NCBI GenBank assembly: GCA_020692205.1
Contig: JAIMKV010000051.1
Span: forward strand, 1-36,302
Reading direction: 5' to 3'
DNA: 36,302 nt
DNA from: Myxosarcina sp. GA_180221_E-2-1-MAG-40_15
GTDB taxonomy: Bacteria > Cyanobacteriota > Cyanobacteriia > Cyanobacteriales > Xenococcaceae
Every line of letters begins with the position of its first letter. Position 1 is the stretch's first letter. Below are positions 27,501 through 36,292 of the stretch, in pieces. The position numbers and the translations under genes were made by a program. The notes under the pieces were generated by a model that ran no database searches, had not been told where the DNA came from, and saw only the letters and a program-made list of their open reading frames with translations.

Positions 27501-30369
27501 TCAGGGGCAACAGGATGTAATTGCAGCAAGAGCCGTTCCCTGCACTGCGAATAACTGTAGACTGCCCTATTTGCCAACTAATTTAGCAATACGTCAGGGA
27601 GAAGATACCGAACAACCCGTAATTGCCACAGGCGATCGCCAGGGTGATCTGTTTGCTCTAGATATTAATAATTTTCCTTTAGCAGTACTTAATTTTGCCC
27701 CAGCTACAGCAGCGGGAATTGACGGGGCATTAACAGGGAGAACTACAGGAGAAGTTGATTTCAATCTCTATACTTTGGCAGCCCAAGGCAATATCAACGT
27801 CGAAGATCCTGGGATAGGATATGTTCAAGCAGATCTACTTAATGCTAACTTCAACTATGACCCCGTGAATAATCGGGCTGAGGTTACCAATTCTTCTTTG
27901 AACCTAGGCGATAGTGAATACAATCTCAACGCCGCCTTAAATTTAGAGTCAGGGCAAATTGAGGGAAGACTTGGTATTCCCCAGGCCTATATTCAAGATA
28001 TTTTGACTACCCTGCGTTGGTTTACTCTCGAAGACGTGACCAGTTTATTTAATCTCCCTGATTATGCTGAAGCTAGCGCAGTTAGACCAGCACCAGAAAG
28101 AGAAACAGTAGACGACTCTATTGCTCGTAAGCTAAATCAACTACGCCAGGTTAATAGTCAAATTCAGGCTAACGCAGCTGCCCGAGAAAATGGCAGCATG
28201 CCTACGGAATTAAATATCCAGGGCGAATATCAGGGAGAAGTTATTTTAGGAGGTACAATTCAAACGCCTCAAGCCGACTTTAGAGTGGAGGGTAGCGAAT
28301 GGCAATGGCAACCCAAAGCTGCCTATCCTAATATTGTTAATTCCCTTGGCTTAGTAATCGAAGAATCACAGTATATTGCTCTACCCGAACTGTTAATAGC
28401 AGGAGAAGTTGAAGGAACGACGGTAAATTTAAATGAGGCGAGTATCCAGGTTCAGGATGCAGTGCTATCGCTGGAAGGAAGACTATCACCAGAACAGCTA
28501 AATACTGAATTTGCTGTTGCCAATTTAACTGTTGATAACATCAGTAATTTTGTTAACATCCCTGTCGATCTAGCGGGAGAAATCAATAGCGTCGGCACAA
28601 TTGAAGGAACGCCAAATAATCCTCAGCTAGCAGGAAAAGTCGCTTTTTCTAATGGAGCATTCAACGGCAATGTTTTACCATCAAAGCTGGCAGGAAATTT
28701 TAACTATGATGGTAGTGAATTAGTTTTCAATACCACTGCCCCAGATGCAATTCAGGTAACAGCTACCGTACCCTATCCTATTATTCCAGGCAAAAGCGAT
28801 CGCCTTACAGCTAGTGCTAATCTGGAGCAAGAAGCCTTTGTCTTTTTGGCTGCTTTTAGTCAAAATTACCTTAACTGGATTGGTGGAGAGGGAAATGCCC
28901 AACTTGAGGCTAGCGCTTCGTTGGATCTAGACCGAGAAAATATAATTTACGATCTAGATGCTCAAGGAGTTGTTAACCTAGATAATGCCAATGTTCTAGT
29001 AGAAACGCCCTTCTTCTCAGAACCATTTATCGGCACAGGCAGAATTACGCTGAATAATCAGATCGTTAACGTTGAAACCCTCAACGGAACCTTCGCCAAT
29101 AAAGATTTATCTGCCACGGGTAGGCTACCAATTCTCACCGCCGTGAATAATTTAGACAATCCCCTGACTATCGATCTGCCGCCAGGAGACATTGAGATTA
29201 ATGAACTTTATCAAGGAGGAGTTGCAGGTCAGGTCACAGTAACGGGAGCATCTTTAGAACCCGTAATTGGGGGCGAAGTTACCCTAGAAGATGGCGAGGT
29301 GTCTATTCCTGAAACCGAAACTCCCACTCAAGAAGATGCAGTTCAATTTGCCCCAACCCAAGTGAGTAACCCAGTTGCCAGAACCAAAGCAACTAGCAAA
29401 GCTCAAGCTGAACCACAAAATGCTGCTAGATCCTCTTTTATTACAGCTTTAAACAACCTCCAAGTCAATCTGAGCGACTTTAGGCTACAGCAAACTCCTC
29501 TGTATAATTTTCAGGTTGAGGGAGGTTTAACCCTCAACGGTACAATCGACGAACCTACTAACATTCTTCCCCAAGGAACGTTACTGCTAACTAGGGCCGA
29601 TGTCGATCTATTTAGTAATAGCTTTAGTGCTGCTCGCGATCGCCAAAATACGATTGTCTTTACTCCTAATGCAGGAGTATTCAACCCTGAACTTGACATT
29701 GTCTTGAGAACTACAGTTGAAGATGTTGACGAACAGGACTTTAGCAACCTTCGTTTAGCTGGGGCTAACTCTAATGAGATAGACGATCCTCTATCAGCAA
29801 CTAATAACACTCAGACTGTCCGAATTAGTTTAGTAATTGATGGCGAAACTATCGAAATATTGCCTAACCTAGCGCAAACCAGAAACCTCGACTGTAATAT
29901 TCGTCCTAACGATGAACCTTTAGTGGAAACTAATCGATATTACGCCGAGGCAGAATTAAATCAATTTACTCAATGCTTTAATCAAATTGCTGATGCAGGT
30001 GGAAGCGATCGCGATTTAATCAACTCTCCTGCTGTAGAATTAACCAGCGTTCCTTCTCTCAATCAGGGAGAAATTATCAACTTATTGAGCGGTCAATTTA
30101 TTGCTTTTGCTCAAGATCTCACTAATCGTAGTCAATCAGAACTATTTGATTTAGGAGTTAATAAATTTATCCTGACACCGCTGCAAAACAATGTATTCTA
30201 CTTTGTAGAGGATACTACAGTACGCTTCGGTCGCAGCATTGGTTTAGATTACTTGACCGTATTTCCGAATCTGGAAGGAATTTATGAATTAAATCAGGAT
30301 TCTTCCGTGCGTTCGACCTATAATTATGTCCTTAATGAAGCCACGATCGAATATCAGAGAAATTTTTAA
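24598..30369 (+). CDS. tamB: TamB-like translocation and assembly protein
   Basis: Proteins of the TamB/AsmA-like group span the periplasm and move lipid between membranes or help outer-membrane protein assembly. The 1923-residue product has an N-terminal anchor (about 32-54). A long beta-strand-rich region follows, with repeated DLDINxxS, GxxTNLR and QNxLxLDxPV patterns, and then a C-terminal DUF490 domain of about 400 residues (about 1520-1923). It ends YNYVLNEATIEYQRNF, with a terminal phenylalanine after alternating strands. Near residues 617-770 two segments of about 77 residues are similar (NGGEVAVNSQINAGNIQ versus DGEAVAVNSQIDSGRIQ). It is about 50% longer than E. coli TamB (about 1260), as is usual in cyanobacteria. 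A TamA or Omp85 partner is not in the window. The next gene follows after 46 bases. Confidence 0.85.
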   Translation: MTKSSNQPPNPEPKKPNLLQRLFNQLKSSPKMLVGGGVAIAAFGSLGYWGTQVLVKKKLPPFLETQIGNIIERPINLGEVQGFSLNSIEFGETVIPPTATNTDKVTVEGVKVGFNIFPILFRRTLPLDVALVQPDIYLEQEQDGEWINLDFLERDPDQEERDPLIYFDVDLDIEQADITAVPYQQNPLTAQLDGRGRFHQKQAFLEYDLDAAIEQAKASIQGETRLETGSTDTKLLVKDLALSDAATLLPIPVEIDAGTLNADLDINIPSFEEITAANIKGMVNLQNLTGEITNLNAPVSAESELNFSGRNADVNQTQASLGNITAQVDGQVNLDTGYDLDLNILPFQLAGLPNNLTEQLPVDLAGEVEAQVKLRGGIKDPQLTGNLTNTQTVIIDQTPLKQINADFRADLARVVLENVQIIPVAGGNVIAEGTIETNLRQAFKSEQPIDATKMPLAFSFEADLPTQELIAPYYQLPQQVAVGELQAQGQIDGTVDQPNGLISWNIVDANASNLEDITGSGELVIAQQNLFLRDTEIIYGDGQIDLTANANLDSQQWQASLDANSLNLTPFLSQFSNPNLNLDRPVAVDNGTAKFNGRLDQLDLAMINGTADLNLDVNGGEVAVNSQINAGNIQANATTNNIQLDSFITSLPVPASIQSGAISASGRLKQLLAFKDNPSLNSLQANADLDLQVDGEAVAVNSQIDSGRIQANANTSQIDLNRVVPNLPIPANIRSSQTTASGELQQLLTLGEQPNLSTFDALIDADLNVANGTVKAIANLNNNQWQANLDANNISSQLLLEEFAPSNLASVEVDNINAQANLTGNIQPLLNNDQNIPVAVNQFTVDSGAQSVNAQGNLTLANLTSNLDVANTDLNIAANFDFNQLPIDQILASTSPNNQLIAENVNVGGQAEFNGQFNGQQLLSAPAENASLTGDLRLLDFAFNDINFDPVMAGTLDVQPQQSIALNLQGQQDVIAARAVPCTANNCRLPYLPTNLAIRQGEDTEQPVIATGDRQGDLFALDINNFPLAVLNFAPATAAGIDGALTGRTTGEVDFNLYTLAAQGNINVEDPGIGYVQADLLNANFNYDPVNNRAEVTNSSLNLGDSEYNLNAALNLESGQIEGRLGIPQAYIQDILTTLRWFTLEDVTSLFNLPDYAEASAVRPAPERETVDDSIARKLNQLRQVNSQIQANAAARENGSMPTELNIQGEYQGEVILGGTIQTPQADFRVEGSEWQWQPKAAYPNIVNSLGLVIEESQYIALPELLIAGEVEGTTVNLNEASIQVQDAVLSLEGRLSPEQLNTEFAVANLTVDNISNFVNIPVDLAGEINSVGTIEGTPNNPQLAGKVAFSNGAFNGNVLPSKLAGNFNYDGSELVFNTTAPDAIQVTATVPYPIIPGKSDRLTASANLEQEAFVFLAAFSQNYLNWIGGEGNAQLEASASLDLDRENIIYDLDAQGVVNLDNANVLVETPFFSEPFIGTGRITLNNQIVNVETLNGTFANKDLSATGRLPILTAVNNLDNPLTIDLPPGDIEINELYQGGVAGQVTVTGASLEPVIGGEVTLEDGEVSIPETETPTQEDAVQFAPTQVSNPVARTKATSKAQAEPQNAARSSFITALNNLQVNLSDFRLQQTPLYNFQVEGGLTLNGTIDEPTNILPQGTLLLTRADVDLFSNSFSAARDRQNTIVFTPNAGVFNPELDIVLRTTVEDVDEQDFSNLRLAGANSNEIDDPLSATNNTQTVRISLVIDGETIEILPNLAQTRNLDCNIRPNDEPLVETNRYYAEAELNQFTQCFNQIADAGGSDRDLINSPAVELTSVPSLNQGEIINLLSGQFIAFAQDLTNRSQSELFDLGVNKFILTPLQNNVFYFVEDTTVRFGRSIGLDYLTVFPNLEGIYELNQDSSVRSTYNYVLNEATIEYQRNF

Positions 30370-30415
30370 CGATGATCGTTTAAGATAAATTGTTGAATCT
30401 TAACTATATAGCCGA

Positions 30416-31150
30416 ATGCAGCTCAAAATTGCGGTTTCTCCCCAGAAAATTGTCAGATATTTGCTGATTGGAGTGTTTTTTTTCACCATAGTCAGCACCG
30501 GGATTCAAATATGCAAGTATGTATTTGATTATCGAAATGAATGGATGGATCTATTTAATCTTGATCGCGAATTAAACTTTCCTACTTGGTATGCGGCATG
30601 GATGCTCGTATTTTGTGCAATTTTGCTGAAAATTATTGCCGTAGGCAAAAAACAACAGGGCGATCGCTATACTAAAGATTGGCAATTATTATCGCTGATT
30701 TTCTTCTGGATGGCGATCGATGAAATAGTTAGTATTCACGAAATTCTAATTATTCCAGAAGTTAGTCAAGCTCTTAACTTACCCTGGTTTCTCCATTCCA
30801 TGTGGGTAATTCCTGGACTTGTCTTTGTTGCTTGGTTTGCCAAGCGCTATGCAAAATTTGTGCGCCATTTACCCGCTAAATCTAAACTACATTTTATCAG
30901 CGCAGCTTGCACCTATATTGGTGGTGCATTAGTAATGGAAATGATTGGCAGCCATTTTGCTCAATCTATTGGACAACAGCACATCATCTATGCCCTAATT
31001 GCTACTGTCGAAGAATTCCTGGAATTGATTGGGATTGTTATGTTTATTTATGCTTTGCTTGTTTATTTAAATCAATGGGCAAATTATGTGGATCTGAAGG
31101 TAGATATTCTCGATCCTGCTTTAAAACCTCAAAAATCTCATCATGTCTAA
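30416..31150 (+). CDS. multi-span membrane protein of unknown function
   Basis: A 244-residue protein with about six hydrophobic spans (about 15-35, 58-77, 91-105, 124-142, 160-178, 186-217). I do not recognise the family. Polar residues lie at span edges: D102, E103, H108 and E109 in IDEIVSIHEI, H127 in WFLHSMW, E175 and H180 in EMIGSH, and E199, E200 and E203 in TVEEFLELIG. Such a His/Glu set is compatible with a metal-binding membrane hydrolase or transporter, but there is no decisive motif. The start ATG at 30416 is 46 bases after tamB on the same strand, so it may share its transcript. A small hairpin follows the stop. Confidence 0.6.
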   Translation: MQLKIAVSPQKIVRYLLIGVFFFTIVSTGIQICKYVFDYRNEWMDLFNLDRELNFPTWYAAWMLVFCAILLKIIAVGKKQQGDRYTKDWQLLSLIFFWMAIDEIVSIHEILIIPEVSQALNLPWFLHSMWVIPGLVFVAWFAKRYAKFVRHLPAKSKLHFISAACTYIGGALVMEMIGSHFAQSIGQQHIIYALIATVEEFLELIGIVMFIYALLVYLNQWANYVDLKVDILDPALKPQKSHHV

Positions 31151-31158
31151 ATCTGAAT

Positions 31159-31173
31159 AGCCTCAAAGGCTTT
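31159..31173 (+). terminator. weak hairpin after the unknown membrane protein
   Basis: AGCCT (31159-31163) pairs with AGGCT (31167-31171) around CAA, followed by TT. The stem is only five pairs and the T run is short, so termination is uncertain. Confidence 0.35.
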
Positions 31174-31383
31174 AAGCTATCTCAAATTAAATTTTAGGCT
31201 GACAACTTTTAATTCTAGTCGAGTTCAAACACTGCTTTACAAGCTGACTGCGGAATGCGGTCACTTTAAACTTGTTTAACGTAGAACTTCATTATTACTT
31301 TACAAATAATCAAATAATCTTAAAGATTTAGTCAAGGGCTATATTAGCCAGACTTTTGCCTGGCAAAAAAGTGTAATCTTCAT

Positions 31384-31457
31384 CTTAAGGAATAAGATAC
31401 CGATTCAAAAATCACTATAGTGTGATCGAATATTACCAAAAACGATTATTCCTTAAG
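31384..31457. repeat. 74-nt element bounded by 12-bp perfect inverted repeats
   Basis: CTTAAGGAATAA (31384-31395) is exactly complementary to TTATTCCTTAAG (31446-31457). Inside is a second imperfect palindrome, ATCAC-TATA-GTG(T)GAT (about 31411-31426). The flanks are AT-rich and no gene is affected. It may be a small mobile-like element or the operator of the downstream gene. Confidence 0.7.
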
Positions 31458-31557
31458 TGATATTTTTATGTTTCAAGAGTATTATTTTAGATTACTTAGC
31501 TACTAGTTAGTTAACAGAATGCCTCTCAAAGTAAACACAGACGAAGATTATTTTAAT

Positions 31558-31605
31558 CCCGCTTGACGGGACTTAGCTGTTTTATCTAGATCCTGCTTGA
31601 CAGGA
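31558..31605. repeat. two related hairpins with the same loop
   Basis: CCCG-CTTGA-CGGG (31558-31570) and TCCTG-CTTGA-CAGGA (31591-31605) stand 20 bases apart in the same orientation. The loop is identical and the stems differ by paired changes (CG to TA in the third pair), which keeps pairing intact. They lie about 90 bases before the DUF4347 gene. The rest of this 543-base spacer (31151-31694) shows no gene. Confidence 0.6.
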
Positions 31606-31694
31606 CGACGGACAGATGGGAGTGCTATTTCTGTTGTGACCGTTATCTTGAAACATTCTTTTAAACACATATTACAAATCCCAGATAAATCATT

Positions 31695-32183
31695 ATGTCG
31701 TCTTTATCTCATCAATTTTTTAATCATAAAAAATTACCCAATAATCCAGACAGTAGAGCGATTGTTTTTATTGATTCCCAACTATCTAATTGTGACACTT
31801 TAATTCAAAAAGTAATATTAGAAGCAAGAGTGATTGTGATTGGTCTAAAAGATGATGGGATTAGAGAGATTACCCGCATCCTCAACTCTACCTGCTGTCA
31901 AGAAGTATATCTTATTAGTCATGGCTCTCCTGGATGTATCTACCTTGGTAATAGTGAATTAAGTCTTAACTCTTTGATTCAATACGAGCAAAAGCTAAAA
32001 AGCTGGTTTAAAATTAATTCATCTGGCGACAATGTTGACTTCCCCAAACTGTTTTTATCTGGTTGTGATGTAGCTGCTGGCGACGCTGGCGAAGAATTTA
32101 TGACTAAGCTCAATTCAATTACGGGTGCAACTATTACAGCTTCAGTCAGCATGAGTGATCATCATATTTTCGATCAAGAATAG
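31695..32183 (+). CDS. stand-alone DUF4347 domain, probably truncated
   Basis: DUF4347 domains usually open very large cyanobacterial surface proteins. This 162-residue product consists only of the domain: VFIDSQLSNCDTLI, GIREITRIL, then EVYLISHGSPGCIYLGN (70-86) and LFLSGCDVAAGDAGEEF (119-135), ending in SMSDHHIFDQE. H76 in a hydrophobic-HG context and C124 after a hydrophobic strand resemble the His-Cys dyad of caspase-like (clan CD) peptidases. Typical full proteins continue with a GG-x-W-x-LE segment and repeats. Here a stop follows instead, so this is a truncated gene or an unusual single-domain version. The start at 31695 is supported by length and frame only. It is convergent with ccsB. 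Confidence 0.7.
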   Translation: MSSLSHQFFNHKKLPNNPDSRAIVFIDSQLSNCDTLIQKVILEARVIVIGLKDDGIREITRILNSTCCQEVYLISHGSPGCIYLGNSELSLNSLIQYEQKLKSWFKINSSGDNVDFPKLFLSGCDVAAGDAGEEFMTKLNSITGATITASVSMSDHHIFDQE

Positions 32184-32201
32184 CTTGATTGCCAACAAAT
32201 A

Positions 32202-32228
32202 GGGACACCTAATCAAACAACGTGTCCC
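32202..32228. repeat. inverted repeat between convergent genes
   Basis: GGGACAC (32202-32208) pairs with GTGTCCC (32222-32228) around a 13-nt loop. It sits between the DUF4347 gene and ccsB. Neither side has a clear T run, so it is a weak candidate for a shared terminator. Confidence 0.5.
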
Positions 32229-32253
32229 CAAAAACCTTCAAAACAAAAGTAAT

Positions 32254-33240
32254 CTATAAAAACCAGCCATAAGAATGCAAGCCTTGTCCCAATAAGTTGA
32301 CTCCTAAATAGCAGATCCAAACTACGACAAAGCCAACTGCTGCCAAGATAGCAGGTTTTCTTCCCTGCCAACCGCGAGTAATTCTGGCGTGAAGATAAGC
32401 GGCAAAAACCAACCAGGTGATAAATGCCCAAGTTTCTTTAGGATCCCAACTCCAATAAGAACCCCAGGCTTCGTTTGCCCAAACTCCCCCAGCAATAATG
32501 CCAATAGTTAAGAGGGGAAAACCTAAACCAATGACGCGGTAGCTAATGTTATCTAGGGTATCGGCTAGACTCAAACGTTCAGGAGAAAGAGTTATTTTTG
32601 TTTGAGGTAGATCCATAACTGCTGTATTGCCAGTAGTTGAAAAACTAGCAGCATTATCTAAAGGATCTTGAACAGTCTTTTGCTTTATGCGATCGCGAAA
32701 ACTCCCCGTACCAACCGAACTTCCTGTTAATTCTACTTGTTGTCCACGGGTGATAATCAAAAAGCCAATGGCGATCGCGCTTCCTACCATCAAGGTAGAA
32801 TAGCTTAACATCATAACGCTGACGTGCATCATCAACCAATTGGACTTCAAAGCTGGAACTAAGGGGGCAGATTCCTGCATCTCCACAGGCAGACTCAAAG
32901 CAGCAAAAGCTGTAATTCCCATGGCCACTGGACTAGTAACCACACCGACTAAACGGCTACGACTCATTTTCTCAGCCACAAAGTGAATCGTCGTCACACC
33001 CCAGGCTAAGAAGAATAAAGATTCATAAAGATTGCTTAGGGGAAAGTAGCCAGCCTCAATCCAGCGAGAACCTAATAGAGTTGCCATGCAAAGATTCGCT
33101 ACTGCCATCCCTGTAGAACCTAAAGTTGACGTATAGGGCAAATTAGGAAAAGCAGCCCCACTCCAGTAAATCAGCATGGTAACTAGTAATACGGCAAAAG
33201 AGGTATTGTCTAATAAGCTTTCTAACGCAATTAAATCCAT
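32254..33240 (-). CDS. ccsB: cytochrome c biogenesis protein, CcsA/ResC type (WWD)
   Basis: This multi-span membrane protein of the system II cytochrome c maturation pathway handles heme and works with the ResB/Ccs1 partner. It has 328 residues with about eight hydrophobic segments. The heme-handling WWD signature is [17 protein letters not shown]. Conserved [14 protein letters not shown] precedes it, and [12 protein letters not shown] follows. Plastid names call this protein CcsA (ycf5), while bacterial family nomenclature uses CcsB. The partner ccs1 gene is not in the window. The central hydrophilic insert (about 170-220) is common in cyanobacteria. The start [12 protein letters not shown] at 33240 is normal. 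Confidence 0.92.
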   Translation of the reverse strand: MDLIALESLLDNTSFAVLLVTMLIYWSGAAFPNLPYTSTLGSTGMAVANLCMATLLGSRWIEAGYFPLSNLYESLFFLAWGVTTIHFVAEKMSRSRLVGVVTSPVAMGITAFAALSLPVEMQESAPLVPALKSNWLMMHVSVMMLSYSTLMVGSAIAIGFLIITRGQQVELTGSSVGTGSFRDRIKQKTVQDPLDNAASFSTTGNTAVMDLPQTKITLSPERLSLADTLDNISYRVIGLGFPLLTIGIIAGGVWANEAWGSYWSWDPKETWAFITWLVFAAYLHARITRGWQGRKPAILAAVGFVVVWICYLGVNLLGQGLHSYGWFL

Positions 33241-33602
33241 AGTTGTTCAATATAATCGGGCTTAAATTCCCTTTAGGCGCGATCGGTATACTTTATTATC
33301 TCTCTATACTTTAGTTTAGATTAGACTCTGTAGTCTAGGTCACACAACTTCATTTTGCTCACAATAGCTAACTATGGCTTAATGCTACATTAACAATGCT
33401 CGCTGGCTCAAAGCATTTGATATCTAAACTACCAAATTTTTGAAAGTAAAATAACTTAAACTGCTCAACCAAATTTAAGTAAAAATCTCAGGTTACGAAA
33501 AAAATATTATTGTACTATTGTTAGTTTTACTTGTATCCACCGATGCCAACCATGACAAAGAGATTTATAGTTTTATGTAAATAGATAATTTTCTTTAAGA
33601 AT
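33241..33602. other. divergent spacer between ccsB and regulator gene
   Basis: No gene is seen in 362 bases. A small perfect inverted repeat, TAGACT-CTGT-AGTCTA (33322-33337), lies in the ccsB-proximal third and could be an operator. The rest is AT-rich, with runs such as GAAAAAAATATTATTG. Confidence 0.5.
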
Positions 33603-34778
33603 ATGATATTTGCTTTACTTAACAATCTTAAAAAGCAATCTTTTACTGGTATTGCTCATATTACAACCAAAGCAGACGATCCCTGTATTCAATGGAAAGT
33701 ATGTTTCAATGAGGGGAAGCTAATTTGGGCAAATGGCGGCACTCATTCTCACAGATCTTGGCAGAGACACTTAAGCAAATATTGTTCTAAGATTGATTTA
33801 AAGCAGGTTAAGTTCCATGATAGCGATAAATATCGCTGCTCAGAATACAGTAATCTTGGTATTCTCTTACAGCGCCACATTTCTACTCCTGAAAGCATTA
33901 GTCAGCTAGTTGCTAGTAAAATTGTTGAAGTATTATTTGATATTTTTCAGTATGAAAAGACAACTCCTTTAGGATTGCAAGAGGAAAAGCTATCGCTCAG
34001 TGCTTTGATCGGCGAAACCAGCGGATATTCTCTAATTAGTATCGATCTAGAAAGTGCTTTTAAACAGATGCAGCAGCAGTGGTTCATCTGGGTTAAAAGT
34101 GGTTTTACTGCTGTTTATCCTGACTATGCTCCTAAAATAAAAAGTAATGAACAGCTCCAACAAGCTGTTCCCACAGTTGTCTATCAAAACTTTATTAAAC
34201 TATTAGACGGTCGTAGAAGTCTTAGAGATTTAGCTGTAGGAATGAACAAAGAGTTAGTGTTACTTACAAAGTCTATTTATCCCTATGTTCATAAAGGATT
34301 GTTAGAGTTAGTTCATGTTCCTGATTTAAATTTAGTCGAAACTTCATCTACAAGTCTCAAAACTCAAACAGCGTCTACTGAAAAAAGACAGCTCATCGCC
34401 TGTATTGATGACAGTCCACAGGTATGTCAAATTATGAACCAAATTATTATTAAAGCTGGATATCAATTTTTAGGAATTCAACAACCTATACAAGCTGTTC
34501 CCAAATTGATTGGCGTTAATCCAAAAATGATTTTTCTAGATATTGGTATGCCTATTTTAAATGGTTATGAAGTTTGCACTCAGATCAGGCGTGTTTCTAA
34601 ATTACAAGAAATCCCTATTATTATGCTAACAGGTAATGATGGAGTATTCGACCGAGTTAAGGCTAAAGTGTGCGGGGCATCAGATTTTCTTTCCAAACCA
34701 ATAGAAATAGAAAAAATATTACAAACTATAGACAAATTTTCTGCCCCTAATACACAGACAATGATGATGTCTAGTTGA
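33603..34778 (+). CDS. PatA-type response regulator (PATAN + receiver)
   Basis: These two-domain regulators have an N-terminal PATAN/DUF4388 domain and a C-terminal CheY-like receiver. They control pattern formation, phototaxis or pilus motility in cyanobacteria. The 391-residue product has the PATAN region about 1-240 (FTGIAHI, GKLIWANGGTHSHRSWQRHL, VYQNFIKLLDGRRSLRDLA). The receiver spans about 263-378, with acidic pocket D269 and D270, phospho-acceptor D313 in FLDIGMP, T343 and K365 in LSKPIE. All key residues are present, so it should be phosphorylated. It is the first of a tandem pair with the same layout. The start at 33603 gives a slightly short N-terminus (MIFALLNNLKKQSFTG). Confidence 0.88.
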   Translation: MIFALLNNLKKQSFTGIAHITTKADDPCIQWKVCFNEGKLIWANGGTHSHRSWQRHLSKYCSKIDLKQVKFHDSDKYRCSEYSNLGILLQRHISTPESISQLVASKIVEVLFDIFQYEKTTPLGLQEEKLSLSALIGETSGYSLISIDLESAFKQMQQQWFIWVKSGFTAVYPDYAPKIKSNEQLQQAVPTVVYQNFIKLLDGRRSLRDLAVGMNKELVLLTKSIYPYVHKGLLELVHVPDLNLVETSSTSLKTQTASTEKRQLIACIDDSPQVCQIMNQIIIKAGYQFLGIQQPIQAVPKLIGVNPKMIFLDIGMPILNGYEVCTQIRRVSKLQEIPIIMLTGNDGVFDRVKAKVCGASDFLSKPIEIEKILQTIDKFSAPNTQTMMMSS

Positions 34779-35119
34779 TATCGACTCTAATCATTAGCAG
34801 AATTAAATTTATTTGTGTCTACTTTTGTGGCTATGTTTTGGCTAATTTTCAATTTTAAACTTTAACTAAATAAATCTATTTAATTAAATAACTGATAAAA
34901 ATATATATTATTCTAGATCGTTGGCAATTGCAAGTCATCAGTAATATTGTGATTGAAAAGTTGTTTATTTGCTTATTAAAAATTTTAAATAGATCACAAT
35001 AAATATTAATCCTTTTATAGTTTTTAAACTTGTTGAATCTGAATCCAGAGGAGTGTAATTTTTAAAACTATTACTTTTTAGCATTTTTATGCTTTTTTCA
35101 ATCTGAACTTAAAGATCAT
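34779..35119. other. AT-rich spacer between the two regulator genes
   Basis: I find no gene, repeat or hairpin of note in 341 bases. The length suggests that the second regulator has its own promoter rather than direct coupling to the first. Confidence 0.5.
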
Positions 35120-36292
35120 ATGAACACCAATAGCTTAAATCAACTATCTGATCGGTTAATATACTTCAAGCAAAAGCAGTTTACTGGGCAAATAAGCATT
35201 AAAGGAAGCAGTAAAACTATTTGGAGAATATATCTCTGTTTGGGTAGATTAGTTTGGGCAGATGGTGGTACTCATCCTTATCGCTCTTGGAAAAGACTGA
35301 TTGACAAGTATTGTCCCAAGCTTGATTGGTATAGTTGCGATATTGATTTTTCTGCTCAAACTGATTGCGGAGATTACCATGTCTTAAAAGTTTTATTAGA
35401 ACGTAAACTAACTGGCCGCGAACAAGCAATTGAACTTGTCAAAAGCAGGGCCACAGAAATTTTATTTGATCTATTGCAGCTAGAAGATAAGCAGCAGTTA
35501 ACAGTCAATTCCTTAGAAGCTTCTACCTCTTCATTTCTAACATCGGGTTTGCAAATGTCTATCTCACTGGTAAACATCGAACAAGTTCTTCACGATGCTA
35601 AGCAAGCATGGTTGGTTTGGCAACAAAAAGGTTTAGGAAAATGTTCTCCTAATCTTGCTCCTGTAATGCGAAAACAGGATCGTTTAAGAGAAGAAGTATC
35701 AGGAATTGTCTATCAAAACTTTTTGCGATTATTAGATGGTCAGCGTACTCTAAGAGACTTAAGCTCGCGAATGGGAAAGGATGTCCGAAAACTTACTTCT
35801 TCTCTCATCCCTTATATTCAACAAGACTTACTAGATATCATCGAAGTTGAGGATATTAATCCGCCTCTAAATCTCAAAAAATTTGCTAAACATGAAGAGA
35901 TTAAAGATCTTAACAAGCCTCTAATTGCTTGCATTGACGATAGTCCACAAATCTGCAAAATATTAGAGCAGATTATTATTAAACATGGATATCGTTGCGT
36001 TAGCATTCAAGAGTCTTTGCAAGCCTTACCTTCTCTAATTAAGGCTAACCCAGACTTTATTTTTCTAGATATTGGTATGCCTATTGTTAATGGCTATGAA
36101 ATTTGTACTCAGGTTAGAAGAGTTAATCAACTCAAGCATATTCCCATTGTTTTTCTTACAGGTAATGATGGCATTATCGACCGAGTTAGAGCCAAGGTTT
36201 CTGGAGCAAATGCCTTTATTTCCAAACCGATTGAGATTGAGAAAATTGTTAGCACAATTGTAAGTATTCAGGTATCAAAAAGAGATAAATAG
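35120..36292 (+). CDS. PatA-type response regulator (PATAN + receiver), second copy
   Basis: This 390-residue regulator has the same order as its neighbour. PATAN spans about 1-245 (FTGQISI, GRLVWADGGTHPYRSWKRL, VYQNFLRLLDGQRTLRDLS). The receiver spans about 266-382, with D273 and D274, phospho-acceptor D317 in FLDIGMP, T347 and K369 in ISKPIE. The two proteins align end to end with long identical stretches, pointing to a tandem duplication. The receiver halves look more alike than the PATAN halves. Regulators like this often precede CheY, CheW, methyl-accepting and CheA genes (pil/pix/tax loci). The window ends ten bases after the stop, so the operon cannot be followed. The start at 35120 is reasonable. 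Confidence 0.88.
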   Translation: MNTNSLNQLSDRLIYFKQKQFTGQISIKGSSKTIWRIYLCLGRLVWADGGTHPYRSWKRLIDKYCPKLDWYSCDIDFSAQTDCGDYHVLKVLLERKLTGREQAIELVKSRATEILFDLLQLEDKQQLTVNSLEASTSSFLTSGLQMSISLVNIEQVLHDAKQAWLVWQQKGLGKCSPNLAPVMRKQDRLREEVSGIVYQNFLRLLDGQRTLRDLSSRMGKDVRKLTSSLIPYIQQDLLDIIEVEDINPPLNLKKFAKHEEIKDLNKPLIACIDDSPQICKILEQIIIKHGYRCVSIQESLQALPSLIKANPDFIFLDIGMPIVNGYEICTQVRRVNQLKHIPIVFLTGNDGIIDRVRAKVSGANAFISKPIEIEKIVSTIVSIQVSKRDK

